Shown one piece after another: positions 1 to 10,944 of a DNA stretch of 64,000 bases; positions within the stretch are counted from its first letter, which is position 1; each line of letters begins with the position of its first letter. The stretch comes from Lucinisca nassula. Taxonomy: Eukaryota > Mollusca > Bivalvia > Lucinida > Lucinidae. Position numbers and translations under genes: made by a program. The stretch covers positions 112,935,245-112,999,244 of the forward strand of contig OY757017.1 of the NCBI GenBank assembly GCA_963580285.1, written 5' to 3'. The notes under the pieces were generated by a model, which did not search any database, was not told where the DNA came from, and saw only the letters and a list, made by a program, of their open reading frames with translations.

Positions 1-108
1 GGTCTGTCGTCTGTCCGTCCATCCGTCCGTCGTCCATCCGTGCGTCCGTCCGTCCACCATTTTCAAAGATCTTCTTCTCCTATACTGCAGGGCCAATCAA
101 GGCCAAAG
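1..108 (+). repeat. HLE-type fragment, cut by the window edge
   Basis: A run of GTCCGTC/GTCCATC units is followed by a TTCAAAGATCTTCTTCTCC block. The same order is seen just inside the 5' ends of the HLE elements at 59830 and 63369. The 5' hairpin lies outside the window, so the family assignment is inference. Confidence 0.5.
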
Positions 109-970
109 GACGGGTCTCCCTAAGGGGGGTTTTTGGCCTCCTAACGATTTTGTTTATTTATGGCTTACTGTTAGCATACATATGCCTTATTATTTGGAAC
201 ATATGTGGTTTTGGTATTTAAGCAGTTTTCATGAGTTACAGGCTCTTTAAAGTGGTGGGGTAACTCCACACAGTTTTGACATGTATTTTGTGTCTCATTT
301 AAAGGTAGAAAAATAGTACCATACATGACACATTATTATATAAAATTACAGGGGAAGGTCTAACTCTATGTTTTGTCACAAGTTTATTCACCAAAATCCA
401 CTTTTGGGGGGAAAAATATGGTTTAAGGAACCTTGGGTCATTTTTGAGATTTTTTAACAGTAAAGTTCTTTTTTTTTCTTATGTCTTCGGTATACATTAA
501 CCTATAGTGGTGAAACTCCTACCATGCAAGCATACTGATGAGGCAATATAACTCAAATGATCATTTGAGATGTTGACCTATATTTCACGGTTGAATGAAC
601 ATTCTTATTTCATGTTTATAGGTTAGAATATTGTTTCCATCAGTTCAAGAGTTTAGATATTTCTGGCATTTGGCTAAACAGGCGATGAGTTTAAACATAT
701 TTAAATCAAAAGAAAAAAACAATAGAAATGTGTCCAAAGTACACAGATGCCCCCGCCTGTTTGACTTTGCCAATATAGCTGCATGACCCCTGGGAGACAC
801 ACTAGCATCAGGTATATATGTTCAGGATGGGTATCTCAATATTTTCTAAGATATTTGGATTTTGATGATATGAAATGGGCAGGGCAGGGGGCTGGGGTAT
901 GCTAACAATAAGCCATAAATAAACAAAATTGTTAGGAGGCCAAAAAAAACCCTTAGGGAGACCCGTCCTT
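109..970. repeat. Inverted repeat pair with about 73-bp arms
   Basis: Bases 109-181 reappear as reverse complement at 896-970 with a few differences. Both carry GGGTCTCCCTAAGG and a GCATAC end. The 700 bases between are AT-rich with no gene I can support. They include AAAGTACACAGATGCCCCCG (725-755), which matches the 3' end of the HLE at 8025-9440 in opposite orientation. Confidence 0.6.
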
Positions 971-999
971 TCATATGGAGCCTCAGTGGGATGGGGGAA

Positions 1000-1480
1000 C
1001 GAAAGTTTGTTCGCGGGGTCTGGATCACATGACCAAGATGGCCGCCATGCCCATATATGGTAAAAAGCCTTCAAAAATCTTCTTCTCCAGAACCATAAGG
1101 CCAGTGGCCTTGAAACTTGCCCATCATGGTTTGTACAAATGGTGACCCCGGGTTGACCTTGACCTATTTTACAGCAATGTCAAATTTGCCGAAGTAGGCT
1201 TTTGCATGGGGCAAAGTGAAAATAATGGATTTATAGGAAAACCATTGAAGACAGTGTCACCAAAATTTGTAGATCAGGTAAAGTAACTGAATACATGAAT
1301 ATCTATGGGTCAGAAAGGTCAAGGTCATTCATTGGCCTTAGACCAAGGTCATTCAGGATCCATATTTCAAACATTTTTTTCTCCAAAACTGCTGAGCCGA
1401 TTTAAGTGAAATTTAATTTGGAGCCTTTGTGAGTTGAACAAATGTACACCAGGACCAGGTGTCAGGTGGTCCTCTGGTTT
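1000..1480 (+). repeat. Dispersed repeat with paired AGGTCA-type motifs
   Basis: The block with a CCATATATGGTAAAA motif, GAAACTTG and GGTTGACC recurs at 59455-59829 in the same order, with moderate divergence. It contains several GACCTTGACC and AAGGTCA motifs. No coding potential is seen. Confidence 0.6.
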
Positions 1481-1489
1481 CATATATCA

Positions 1490-1645
1490 TAAAAATCTTG
1501 AGGCCTTGCTGTTTACTCCTAAAATTTTAACAAATTTGTTTCTTGATTCAGCAAGGTGTCCAAAAGGTGCAGATGGAATGGCAAACAGTGAAGAACCCTG
1601 ATCAAACAGCTTCCAAGACTGATCTGGGTCTGCACTGCTAAGGCC
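1490..1645 (+). repeat. Dispersed repeat ending in a GCAAACAGTG hairpin half
   Basis: It carries AGGCCTTGCTG, CTCCTAAAATTTTA and GCAAGGTGTCCAAAAGG, then a degraded version of the GCAAACAGTG / CACTGTTTGC hairpin element. The same order is found at 54370-54800 (interrupted) and at 63205-63345. Confidence 0.55.
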
Positions 1646-1768
1646 TATCTCTCCCAATACTTAGGATCATTTTGGTAGACTGCATGATTATGCAGATTAT
1701 TCTACACATTTGTTATTTGTAAATGACAAAAAACAGGTTTCCTTTTGATAGGGGTAATTTATTTGCAG

Positions 1769-1925
1769 GTATCACATATGTATCGTGACACACACAGTCT
1801 GATGAACACAGAACCTGTCAAGGATTATCTTCCCTTCTCCTGGCTGTCTATGGCTCAAGTGAAATCGGAGTACTACAATGCTTTGGCTCACCATTACATA
1901 GCAGAGGCTCTTCTGGATCAGCCAG
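1769..1925 (+). CDS. RHPN2: Rhophilin-2-like, exon encoding part of the BRO1 domain
   Basis: First exon of the gene in this window. Acceptor TTTGCAG is at 1762-1768 and donor CAG/GTATAT at 1925/1926. It encodes about 52 residues including YRDTHSLMN, VKDYLPFSW and VKSEYYNALAHHY, which I recognise as the conserved helical core of the rhophilin BRO1 domain. Rhophilins are Rho-GTP-binding scaffold proteins of the cytoplasm and actin cytoskeleton. The exon ends in phase 1: its last G joins AC of the next exon to make Asp. The upstream part of the protein is outside the window. Intron 1 is 9.8 kb and full of transposons. A MITE begins at intron position +8, so the donor context is unusual. Confidence 0.92.
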
Positions 1926-1930
1926 GTATA

Positions 1931-2126
1931 TATAGTAAAATTCCTATATTAAGACCACCTTTGGAACTGTTCAAAAGTGGTCTTTAAGACCACTTTTGAA
2001 CAGTCCCAAAGGTGGTCTCATTCTAAAGGACTCTGGGTGTAGAAAACACAAAGAAAGGACAGCTAAAATCATTTCAATATGATTTTAAAAGCAGAACTTG
2101 TTGAGTTTTAGTGGAATTCTACTGTA
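1931..2126. mobile_element. MITE family P1 (pogo/Tigger-like), full copy
   Basis: TA-flanked element of 192 bp (1933-2124). Its ends resemble CAGTAAAATTCC and GGAATTCTACTG. It contains a hairpin of GACCACCTTTGG and its complement around an AAAGTGGTCTTTAAGACC centre. Other copies are at 2664-2752, 36410-36611, 48740-48915, 54885-55011 and 62721-62926. TA duplication plus a CAG...CTG end suggests a pogo/Tigger-type transposase, which is inference. It starts 7 bp downstream of the exon donor. Confidence 0.75.
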
Positions 2127-2269
2127 TATTATTTATGTGAGATTCTTAGTCCTCTTCAGAGAAGCAAACAAAGACAAGGCAGTTTGAGAATACAGTGAAA
2201 TTATGCTAATAAGACCAGCTGAATTAAAAACTAATTTTTCTTTTAAACACATTTTAAAACACATACATG

Positions 2270-2605
2270 TACAGTAGAACTTCGATGGCTCGAACACCGA
2301 TGGCTCGTTTACCATGGCTGAGTCGAACTCGCTCTTGAGCCCCTAGAGAAATCCGCTTCACAAGCAATAGTGGGGGATAATTAAGAATATTTTAGTCTTT
2401 TATCCTGCAAATGTATGCTGTGTGTACTCATTAGAATCGCCTCGGTGAGTACACACAGCATACACTTTCATTACAGAACATCGAAAAGATGTTGAAAAGT
2501 ATCTTGTTATGCCCACTGGCAATAACCTTCAGTGGCTCGAACTACCGCTGTCTCGAATAAATTTTCATGGTCCCGAAGTGGTCGAGCCATCGAAGTTTGA
2601 CTGTA
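2270..2605. mobile_element. MITE family P2 (Tigger-like) with nested palindrome
   Basis: TA-flanked element at 2272-2603 with inverted ends CAGTAGAACTTCGATGGCTC and its complement (GAGCCATCGAAGTTTGACTG). A GTGTACTCATTAGAATCGCC palindrome at 2415-2470 lies near its middle. A second copy is at 31310-31655. The ends resemble the CAGTNNAACCTCG type known from pogo/Tigger elements. Confidence 0.8.
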
Positions 2606-2663
2606 TTTAAAAAGTTTCAGTTTTTCTTTCTTTCTGTTCTCTCCACTCAAGCGTCTGACAGTT

Positions 2664-2752
2664 AAAGACCACCTTTGGGACTGTTCAAAAGTGGTCTTAC
2701 AAACCACTTTTGAACAGTCCTTATGGTGGTCTTGATATAGAAGTTTTGTTGT
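2664..2752. mobile_element. MITE family P1, partial copy
   Basis: The core hairpin GACCACCTTTGGGACTG ... CAGTCCTTATGGTGGTC is kept, and the 3' end decays towards TTTTGTTGTA. The left end is missing. Confidence 0.65.
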
Positions 2753-3140
2753 ACTTAGCTATGCCAAGTTAAAATGTGTCATCAGACATACATTGAGTGC
2801 ACACCCAAATCAGCCTGCTAAATAGAAGTGAAGGCAATGATCAGGAGCAAATACAGTTACCTCACACCTCCCATCCAAGACACCAAAGGGAAAGAAACAC
2901 AAACATAAAATAACTTCACTATAATGAAAACGTCGCAAGAAGCAAGCCAAAAGGACAGTTACTTTCCCAGAAAATGGCAGAACGGCTATCCAAAATAAAA
3001 AAGATATCGGCCGTACATGCATGTAAAGATGAACTGTAGCAAGAGCAAATCACAACAGAAGAACTGCCTTGGAACTGTCAGTAAAAAATTTTTTGCTTGG
3101 GGGTTAAGTCGATTTTACATGGCCACAATCCTCCCTAACC

Positions 3141-3496
3141 CACTAAGTTATACCGGCCCTGATAGCTCAGTTGGTAGAGTGTCCGCTCCGAGGGAAAGGG
3201 AGGTCATGGGTTCGATCCCGGGCCGCGACATACCAAAGGCGTTAAAAATGGTACTAGCTGCTCCTCGCTTGACACGCAGATTTACGGGGTAGAGCTAGGA
3301 CACTGGTCGACCAAGTGTCAGGATAATGTGACTGGGTGTGGTATCAAGTAATGTGTCTGGGACATGATACTTCAGTGAAGCAGCACTATAAAAGTGAGCA
3401 TTGAGCTCCCTGTCGCAACCAGACACCGTCGTGATATGACTGAAAAATTGTTGAAAGCGACGTTAAACCCGAATTCACACACACACACTAAGTTAT
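3141..3496 (+). mobile_element. tRNA-derived SINE (family D), full copy with duplications
   Basis: The head at 3154 has an A box (TAGCTCAGTTGG) and a B box (GGTTCGATCCC), followed by a body of about 240 bp ending AGCGACGTTAAACCC and an ACACAC tail. It is flanked by the perfect 11-bp duplication CACTAAGTTAT at 3141-3151 and 3486-3496. It looks young compared with other SINEs here. It is not a tRNA gene because the anticodon arm is degraded and the body continues past the head. Confidence 0.88.
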
Positions 3497-4094
3497 GGAA
3501 CGGCCAGTAAAAAGTTTTTAGCTTGGGGATTAAGTCGATTTTACATGGCCACAATCCTCGCTAACCCACTCAGTGGCCTAGTGGGTAAGAGCACTGACAC
3601 TATGAATGCTTGTAATGAGAAATAAGAAGAAATACTGCAGCACTGGTTGTTTTTCTAATGTCACAGTTTAACCTTTACAAAATAAAGCAATTTTTTGCCA
3701 CACTTTCATGGGAGCCATCTCTTTAAAAGAAAATTTGTGTTACTCTGGACTTATTTTTTGTTCCTCAAGAGAAAATTCTTTCCTTCAAAAAGTGGCATGG
3801 GATGCAGCAATTTCAAAAACATTTGTGTCTCCCATGTCAGCAAGGGTCTTGGGTCTAGAATAATAGCTCCAGATGAGGTGACTTTTTCATCTGAAAAGTA
3901 CTGATATTTTTCTTATTTCTGCATGAAAACATACATGGTGGGTAATCATAAGAAGCGCCCATAGGAACAGATAAGGCGGGAATTTTAGTCAATTGAAGCA
4001 TAGTTTTCCATATTTCTCCATATAGACCTATGTTGTGGGTATTCATTAGATCCGTCTCACAGAGGTGGTTCTAATTAGTACCCACAACATTGGA
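3497..4094. repeat. Local duplication and MITE remnants between SINE D and the DIRS element
   Basis: Bases 3497-3580 are a diverged copy of 3070-3140 (GTCGATTTTACATGGCCAC in both). A scrap of a SINE A head follows at 3582-3605. A degraded GTACTC-type MITE, with CTTATTTCTGCATG and a loop near 4030-4090, reaches the left edge of the DIRS element. No gene is seen. Confidence 0.55.
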
Positions 4095-4345
4095 TTTTAA
4101 TATCAAATATAACTACCCATCACTACAATTATAGCCTTTTCACCAGACGCAGCTCTGGGTCAGTCTGACAAAAAATAATCTAGCCAGAAATGCCACCGGC
4201 ATGTCCCCTTTTCATGTGACCTCCCTAGAGTCGAGTCCTGATTGGTCGCTGATGTCACATGACCTAACAGACCAATAGGCAGACGATACAGGTCACGTGA
4301 CCGCGATTTTCGCGCCGTGAGGTCATTATTTTTTCAGACTCAAGT
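4095..4345. repeat. DIRS left inverted terminal repeat
   Basis: TACCCATCACTAC at 4108 and the GCAGCTCTGGGTCAGTCTGA, TGATTGGTCGCTGATG and TCACGTGACCGCGATTTTCG blocks recur as reverse complement at 10720-11110. The right copy is split by a 164-bp insertion. Confidence 0.85.
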
Positions 4346-6400
4346 GAGGTCGGATCGCTTGACAAAGAAAGAAAAAACTACATGCCATGGAGAATGGATA
4401 AACGGATAAGTGTTTTATTCTTTTTTGATTTTGCACTTACCTTGAGTTTCCACAACGTACTTAGGCTTTTTAAGCTTATTATTCTTGTGGAATTTATTTC
4501 GTGTGTTTCTGCCGACATGACACGTGTATTGGTTGTCCGCCATTTTGAATTTTCACTTGGAAGTTTTGTTTATCATGTAACAAACCTTTTTGGGGGTTTT
4601 GATAAGCATCACACTTTTTGCTACATACTTTACTAGGGTATACTCACTTATTATTCTGGTAATATTCTAGTAGAAGTCGGCGTTGTGGAAACTTAAATTG
4701 CCAGAAAAGAGGACGGATTTTGTGCGTGTTCCTTTCACTTCCGGTATCGGAAGACGTTTTATTGCTGAATAGGAATTCTCAGCATTTAGTTTTTTGAACA
4801 TGTGCAAGACCCGTCTTCGTCTGTCACTATAAATCCCACGATGCAGATGGATAATATTCAGGTCCCTTTGCGGCCTTTCTATAGTATCTTCTAAACAGAA
4901 TCCATCCAATTCGTGTGGGTCACTATTGCCGAATCAAGTTGAGCCAGTCTATGTCCCCACCTCCCATTTGGGCCTGGGTTGACTAGGATAGGTTTGTCGA
5001 CCACCCCGTAGAGACCCTGCTAATAATTGCGGGGACTCCGGGGTGCGGGGAACCTATGCCCAAATTTTTGCCGAATCCATGTTACATACGATTTTCGGTG
5101 CGGCTCCGATCCCGGTTTTTGTCCGGTACCCTTCCGGACCTTCGGTACTTAGTTTACCTTGGTCATATGCTTCCCGCCTCTTATTATGGTAATTTTTGTT
5201 ATCATAATCAGTAATTTTCTCTCGTTAAGGGTTTTTTATTTATGCCTCGGTATATTTTTATACATGGCATATATGCCAACCATTCTGATTTTTGCGGAAT
5301 CATACGGATTTTCAGGTCAGATTTCCTCATTACGATTTCGGACATCTAAATTCTGGCCAAACGGTACCATTAACGGAAGTCGTGCTTACCTATACACCGG
5401 TAGTAAATTGGATTGTTTTCCCTTGAAATACAGACTGGTTTGTGCTATTTTATTTGAGAACCGTAACTATAGCTGGTTAAAAATTGCAAGATTGCAAACC
5501 CGTCACGCCATACAAGTTATATTGACTTTCCATTCCAAAGTGTATTGATGCAGAAATTCATCGCAGATTATTCAATCTGTTACCGGTACTGAAGCCATCG
5601 AGGGTGGGACAATGTTATACTTTTTACTATTGTTGTGAGACGGTTATTTCCATCTCCCGGCTCCTTTAATGCTCAATTTTGATTCGGCAATTTCGCATGT
5701 TCAGTGCACTATACACAATTAAGGGTCAAACACTGGGGAAGTTTAATTGATCCTCAAGTGTTTTGCCCCTAAAGCTGAGTCTGGGCCTAGAGCTTTATCC
5801 TCTGAGGATATATCAATACTCAGAGGTTGATTTTCTTATGTCCTTATTATTAAGCAATTCTGAGAAGGACATATTTAGATCTAAGTATTTTTTAGTTAAT
5901 CTGAAGATTCTAGGGAAACAACCCTACTTTCAGTTGTTATCAATTTCACAGTTAGTTTCCAAAATGACCCTGGCAGTGTTGACGGGGTCTTTGAACATTG
6001 GTTCTAACAAACAAAAAACATCATTTGTTTGGTCTTATGAAATTCCAAAATTCGACCCAGATTCAGTCTCTGTATATATGACGTCAGGGAAATTGGCATT
6101 ACTTCCTGTTTCAAAGCTCGGATGGAGCTCTTACCAGGACAGCTGTTAAGTGGGTTCTCATTATGACTGGTATTTTAGTTCTACCCACTCTGCCTTCAAA
6201 CAAGAGCATTCCGACCATAGAGCTGCTATTCTAATGCTTTTGTTTATTTCCCAGTCATTTTTTACATGCCATGGTTATGGGAGATTAGCACTTGCTCTGT
6301 CTACCACCATGTTGCATGTTTTGCGCAACTCTGCTCTTGATAACTTGTTCAGTTTTTACTGAGCATAGTAAATGAAAACTTAGAGCCTCCGCGCCTATTG
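4346..6400 (+). pseudogene. DIRS 5' internal region, probably decayed gag
   Basis: Short ORFs at 4382-4636, 5159-5548, 5763-6149 and 6150-6362 do not resemble a known protein. By position this is where a DIRS gag-like gene would be. No domain can be recognised, so the gag label for this part is only positional. Confidence 0.4.
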
Positions 6401-6730
6401 ATTCTAAAACTATATTGGGACCATGTCTTCCAAACGTTTTCAGAATCAAGCTTCAAGACCGTCGGCACTCGTCTTTTTTTAAGTCTTTGGAGAGCGTATC
6501 AAGTTCAGGTACCGCAACCAAGAGATGCTCTTCGACAACTTCCGATGACTTTCTAAGTGCTTAAACCCTCGACTAGAAGATCTCAATCAGTTCACATCTA
6601 CTAATAGATCATTCTCAGATCGGGGTACACGGTCCTTTCATTCCAGAGGTCGGACTGGAACGAAACCTCCCAATAGAGGAAGATCCAAGTCTAACACTTT
6701 CTTCCTTCCCTTCCTCTTCATCTTCTCCCA
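6400..6730 (+). pseudogene. DIRS gag-like C-terminal remnant
   Basis: Read with stops, this encodes a basic Arg/Gly/Ser-rich stretch (RSFSDRGTRSFHSRGRTG) just before the reverse transcriptase. Such a tail is typical at the end of DIRS ORF1 proteins. It is broken by stop codons. Confidence 0.5.
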
Positions 6731-7870
6731 GTAGGAGCCAAGCTATTTCAGTTCTATCAAGCCGTGGCTTCTGTTATCAAATATATTTTGGTTTTTTATG
6801 CGTTTTGAGAAAGGATTACTGGATTGCGTTTGTTAGGAATCCTTTCTCTTTCTCACATACAAATACTATTTCCGGTAAATAGTATCAAGGAAAGAAATTT
6901 TTATTGGAAGAGGAAAGGTTCTTCTCCAAAAGAAAGCTGTATACGTAGAAAAAGTTCTCCTTTCCCCAGGCTTCTACAGGCGGATCTTTCTGGTCGAGAA
7001 GAAAATGGGAAAATCGACTCATCATCGACTTCTCACACTAGTAACAAGATGATGCGAGTCGATCATTTCAAAATGGAAACTTCGTCCTCGATTCGTCAGG
7101 TCATTTTTTCCAAATTCGTGGGGAAGTTTCAGAATGTTTATATAAACGGACGGACAACATATAAATATTCTGAAACTTCAGACAAATTTCCTTGGTTTAT
7201 CAGTTCTTCATAGCTCCAAACTGAGGAACAGCTTCATTATTGTTACTCCAGACAAATGACCATAGTGTCGTTTTTTCTCCGTAACAGGGAGGGACTCATT
7301 CCTCTTCCCTGTTGGCTTTTGCATGGAAGATTCTGACTTGGTGTCTTCAGGAAGGTATGTCTATCCTTGTCGGACACCTCCAGGGCAGATTATGTCATTG
7401 GGATAGCCCCTTTAGACCAGTTCACCATCCATTCTCTACAGGGCGTTTTCTCAAATGGGGAGAACCTTTATTGGACCTTTTTTAATCAAACGTCCAAACA
7501 ACTCGGTTCTTCAATCAACTTCCATTGTGTCTCCAGTTTCAGATCACTTGGAACGTGCAGTTGATTTAATATCTCTAGATTGGGGGAATCATTTACATAT
7601 GCGTTTACACCATTCAACTGAATTCCTCTAGTTCTAGGTAAAAATTCAAGCGTCCAAAAAGCCGAGCCATTCTGATTACACCTCTATGGCCTCAGAGATC
7701 TTGGTTTTTTTAGTCATTCTGAGCCTAGTCTCAAGACTTTCAAGCCGTCTTCCAGTAGTTCCGGATCTAGTATCTAAAATGTGTAGGTCAAGCATTCCAT
7801 TTCAATCCAGAAATGCTTTACCTACATATCCAGATGTTGTCAGGAATCAAACCAGAGGTAGACACTTTTC
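6730..7870 (+). pseudogene. DIRS reverse transcriptase / RNase H remnant
   Basis: Fragments in shifting frames read FYQAV near 6750, PGFYRRIFLVEKK near 6970, RVDHFKMETSSSIRQVIF near 7060 and AILITPLWPQRSWF near 7680. The HFKME block and the P.WP...W block match conserved DIRS RT and RNase H positions. The segment with the catalytic YADD-type motif cannot be read, so it is inactive. Confidence 0.7.
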
Positions 7871-7879
7871 TGGTTTTCT

Positions 7880-10220
7880 CTGCCGAGTGTAGCTTCAAAT
7901 ACAGAAAGAGCTCCACTCTCAAGTTTTACTCTGGAAGACGGAAGGTATTTTCTAGTTGGTGTAGGGAAAGGGAAATTAATCCAGACAATCCCTCTATAGA
8001 GGTATTTTTTACTGGATTTCTTTTTATGCCCTCGCATCGTATGATGCCGGGGGCATAGAGTTTTTCGGTTTTCCGTATGTGCGTACGTGTGTACGGTTTC
8101 CGAAAGTACGAAAGTGTGTACGTACATACATAATCCTGTTAGACTCAGGTTAAGGTTTTTGTACAAGGTAGAACTTGAGCTCATATTTTCCAAACCATAC
8201 AATAGATTTGGTTTATATTTAGTATGATGATAGATATAGGTCCAAAGTTTTATTCAGCAATACCCCCACCCATACCCTAGACCTCAAGGTCAAGGTCGTG
8301 GACTTTGAAATTTTTAACGTTTAAGACCCAGGTTAAGGTATTTGTACCAGGTAGAACTTGAGCTCATATTTTCCAAACCGTGTAATGAATTTGGTTCATA
8401 TTTGGTATGATGATAGATATAGGACTGAAGTTTTATTCAGCAATACCCCCACCCATACCCATGACCTCAAGGTCAAGGTCATGGACTTGAAATTTTTAAT
8501 GTTTAAGACCCAGGTTAAGGTATTTGTACCAGGTAGAACTTGAGCTCATATTTTCATAACCATACAATGGATTTGGTTTATATATACTGTGATACATATA
8601 GGCCCAATGGTTTATTCAGCAATACCCCCACCCATACCCATGACCTCAAGGTCAAGGTCATAGAATTAGAAAATTTTTAATGTTTAAGACTTTGGTTAAG
8701 GTATTTGTACCACCAATTTCAATAAACTTCACACAAATGTTCCTTATAAAAATATCTCGTGCAGGTTCGACTTTTAAGGTCATGGCCTCAAGGTCAAGGT
8801 CACAAAGGTTATTTTTAGAAAAATGTTGTCATTGCTCTAGCGCCTACATTTCTTCACTGATTTCAATATAAGTTCACACAAATGTTCCTTATGTCAATAT
8901 CTTGAGGGAGTTCGACTTTCAAGGTCATCACCTCAAGGTCAAGGTCACAGTGGCTATTTTTAGAAAAACTTTGTCATTGCTCTAGCGCCTACATTTCTTC
9001 ACCAATTTCAATATAACTTCATACAAATGTTCCTTATGACAATATCTCAAGCTATTTTGACTTTCAAGTTCAAGGTCACTGTGGCTATTTTTAGAAAAAC
9101 TTTGTCTTCGCTCTAGCTCTTACATTTCTTGACTAATTTCAATATAACTTCACACAAATGTTCCTTATGACAATATCTCTAGCGAGTTCCACTTTCAAGG
9201 TCAAGGTCACTTTTGCTATTTTTAGAAAAACTTTGTCACCCCTCTAGCGCTTACATTTCTTCACCGATTTCAAAATAACTTCACACAAATGTTCCTTATG
9301 ACAATATCTCGAGCGATTTCGACTTTTAACGTCAAGGTCACTATTGGTGGAACGCCGAAACTCGCACAGATTGGTATTTGCACCACTTAAAGATTAATGT
9401 GCTAAGCGGGGGCATCTGTGTACTTTGGACACATTTCTAGTTCTTCCTGTTCTCTACCCTTTATTTTCTATATCATCTAAAAAAGGGTACAGATCAGTAA
9501 TCTCAAACACGTTAAAATTTTAGTCGGATTCACACATTTCATTAAACCCTATCACCACCAGCTTATTAAAGGGTTTTGCACTATGCCGACAGGTTTCCAG
9601 GACTTTGAATCCAAATGGAATCTTGCATGAGTGTGGTGGTCTTTTACTAAACCACCTTACGATCCCGTGAATTCAGCCTCCTTTGTTCATTCGATTGTCA
9701 GGCTGTATTTCATTTGACATTTGCTTCAGCTGGTAGAAGGGATATTCATGCGTTGTCAATTGCAGAGGGTTGTTTTCAAGTATGAGAAGAACAATGACTT
9801 CTTTTTCTCTTCTCACTCAACCTATTAATTTTTTTTTTCAGGCTATAAATCAGCTTCCGGTTATGTCTGAAACTATTATTTGTCCTGTCATTTCCAGGAT
9901 TCATGGATCGTAGGCTGATGAGAAGTTTTTGTGTACATCAGAACGTATAAAGCTTTTCGAGATTATCATGAGAATTTTTCTTTCCAATCAAGGGGTTTTG
10001 GATATATTTCTCCATCCTTGATTGCAAAGTGGAATTGTAAAGTGATAAAGCTCCTTTATGCCTTTTTCACTTTTGCCCTATTATCATTCCAGAATACATC
10101 GGCTCATGATGTTATAGTCTTCTACATTTTGGGTATATTCGAACTCCATTCTTTCTTCAGAATGTTTTTTCTTACTGCGTATGGACGTTCCAATTCCACT
10201 TTTCATCCCTTCACCTAAGG
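7880..10220 (+). pseudogene. DIRS tyrosine recombinase remnant, split by an HLE insertion
   Basis: The N-terminal part (7900-8024) reads YSGRRKVFSSWCREREINP, matching the core-binding start of DIRS recombinases. It stops at the 8025-9440 insertion and resumes with YRSVISNTLKF-like and WSFTKPPYDP residues. The catalytic part near 9940-10210 reads KVIKLLYAFFTF, SAHDVIVFY and GRSNSTF. The HxxR box is HDVI here, with Arg replaced. It also has stops, so it is dead. It runs in the host gene direction. Confidence 0.75.
8025..9440 (+). mobile_element. HLE-1: tandem-repeat element nested in the DIRS element
   Basis: Starts after a T-run with a hairpin (ATGCCCTCGC ... GCCGGGGGCAT). It contains three units of about 180 bp (8130-8690) and about five of about 150 bp (8690-9345), most with CAAGGTCAAGGTCA or a shorter variant. 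It ends GCGGGGGCAT, a GTGTACTTTGGACAC hairpin, then CTAG/TT. The 3' GCGGGGGCAT is complementary to the 5' arm. The interrupted recombinase frame gives the empty site TTTCTTTTT/CTTCC. Helentron-like class is inference. Confidence 0.75.
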
Positions 10221-10556
10221 AGCTTGGTTCCCATTCGTAGTGGTACTCATTCCTTGGGTAGTTAGTAGCTTCTCAATCTATTACTGAGCAGCACTTATTG
10301 GGAGATTTTGTTTTCCTTGGTTGTTTGTTAGCCTGATTGAAAGGTGTGAACCTTCTATTTTGACTCCGGTTCCTTTCCATTTATCTTCTCCACTTATGTG
10401 ATTTATGGATTTGGATCCCTTGCAGTCATTGTGGATACCCCTTTATGTTACCATCATTGGATGGTTTTTAAAAAGGGGTATAAACAACCAAGGTCAGAGG
10501 AGTTGGGTATGTATAACTTTAATTTTCATCCAACCCTCCACTTCCTTTGAATTCAG
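10221..10556. other. DIRS 3' internal tail, nothing recognised
   Basis: It lies between the end of the recombinase remnant and the internal complementary region. No ORF or repeat copy elsewhere in the window was noticed. Confidence 0.4.
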
Positions 10557-10656
10557 GCTATAATTGTAGTGATGGGTAGTTATATTTGATATTAAAATGA
10601 TATTTTTAATGTAAAATTAATTTTAATTAATAATATACCTACCCATCACTACAATG
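10557..10656. repeat. DIRS internal complementary region
   Basis: 10557-10598 is the exact reverse complement of the left element end (4095-4137). 10599-10656 is that of the right end (about 11080-11134). The two abut as they would in a circular intermediate, which fixes both element borders to within a few bases. Confidence 0.85.
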
Positions 10657-10780
10657 GCATGTCCCGCCTCCCAGCCCCACCTGAAATAATTGTTTTTCCT
10701 GAAAGAAATAATAACCTCACGGCGCGAAAATCGCGGTCACGTGACCTGTATCGTCTGCCTATTGGTCTGTTAGGTCATGT

Positions 10781-10944
10781 CAGGGGTGTAAAATTCCACT
10801 CGCCCGCTCGCATTTGCGAGTAAGTTTTAAGGCAGGGCGAGTAAGTTTTTCAAAACTTACCTTACTTTTTCTTCATTTTTAGCACCTAAATGAAAAGTTA
10901 AGACGATAAGGGCGAGTAAGTTTGAGGGAATTTTTACACCTCTG
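10781..10944. mobile_element. 164-bp MITE nested in the DIRS right terminal repeat
   Basis: Inverted ends CAGGGGTGTAAAATTCC and GGAATTTTTACACCTCTG are flanked by CATGT at 10776-10780 and 10945-10949. Comparison with the intact left terminal repeat shows one CATGT in the empty site, so the duplication is 5 bp. The ends look hAT-like, but hAT normally gives 8 bp. It contains GCGAGTAAGTTT repeats. Confidence 0.8.

Noticed and set aside
5159..6362. Three 70-129 codon ORFs as host genes
   Set aside because: They lie inside the DIRS element, between its left repeat and RT, and have no recognisable domain.
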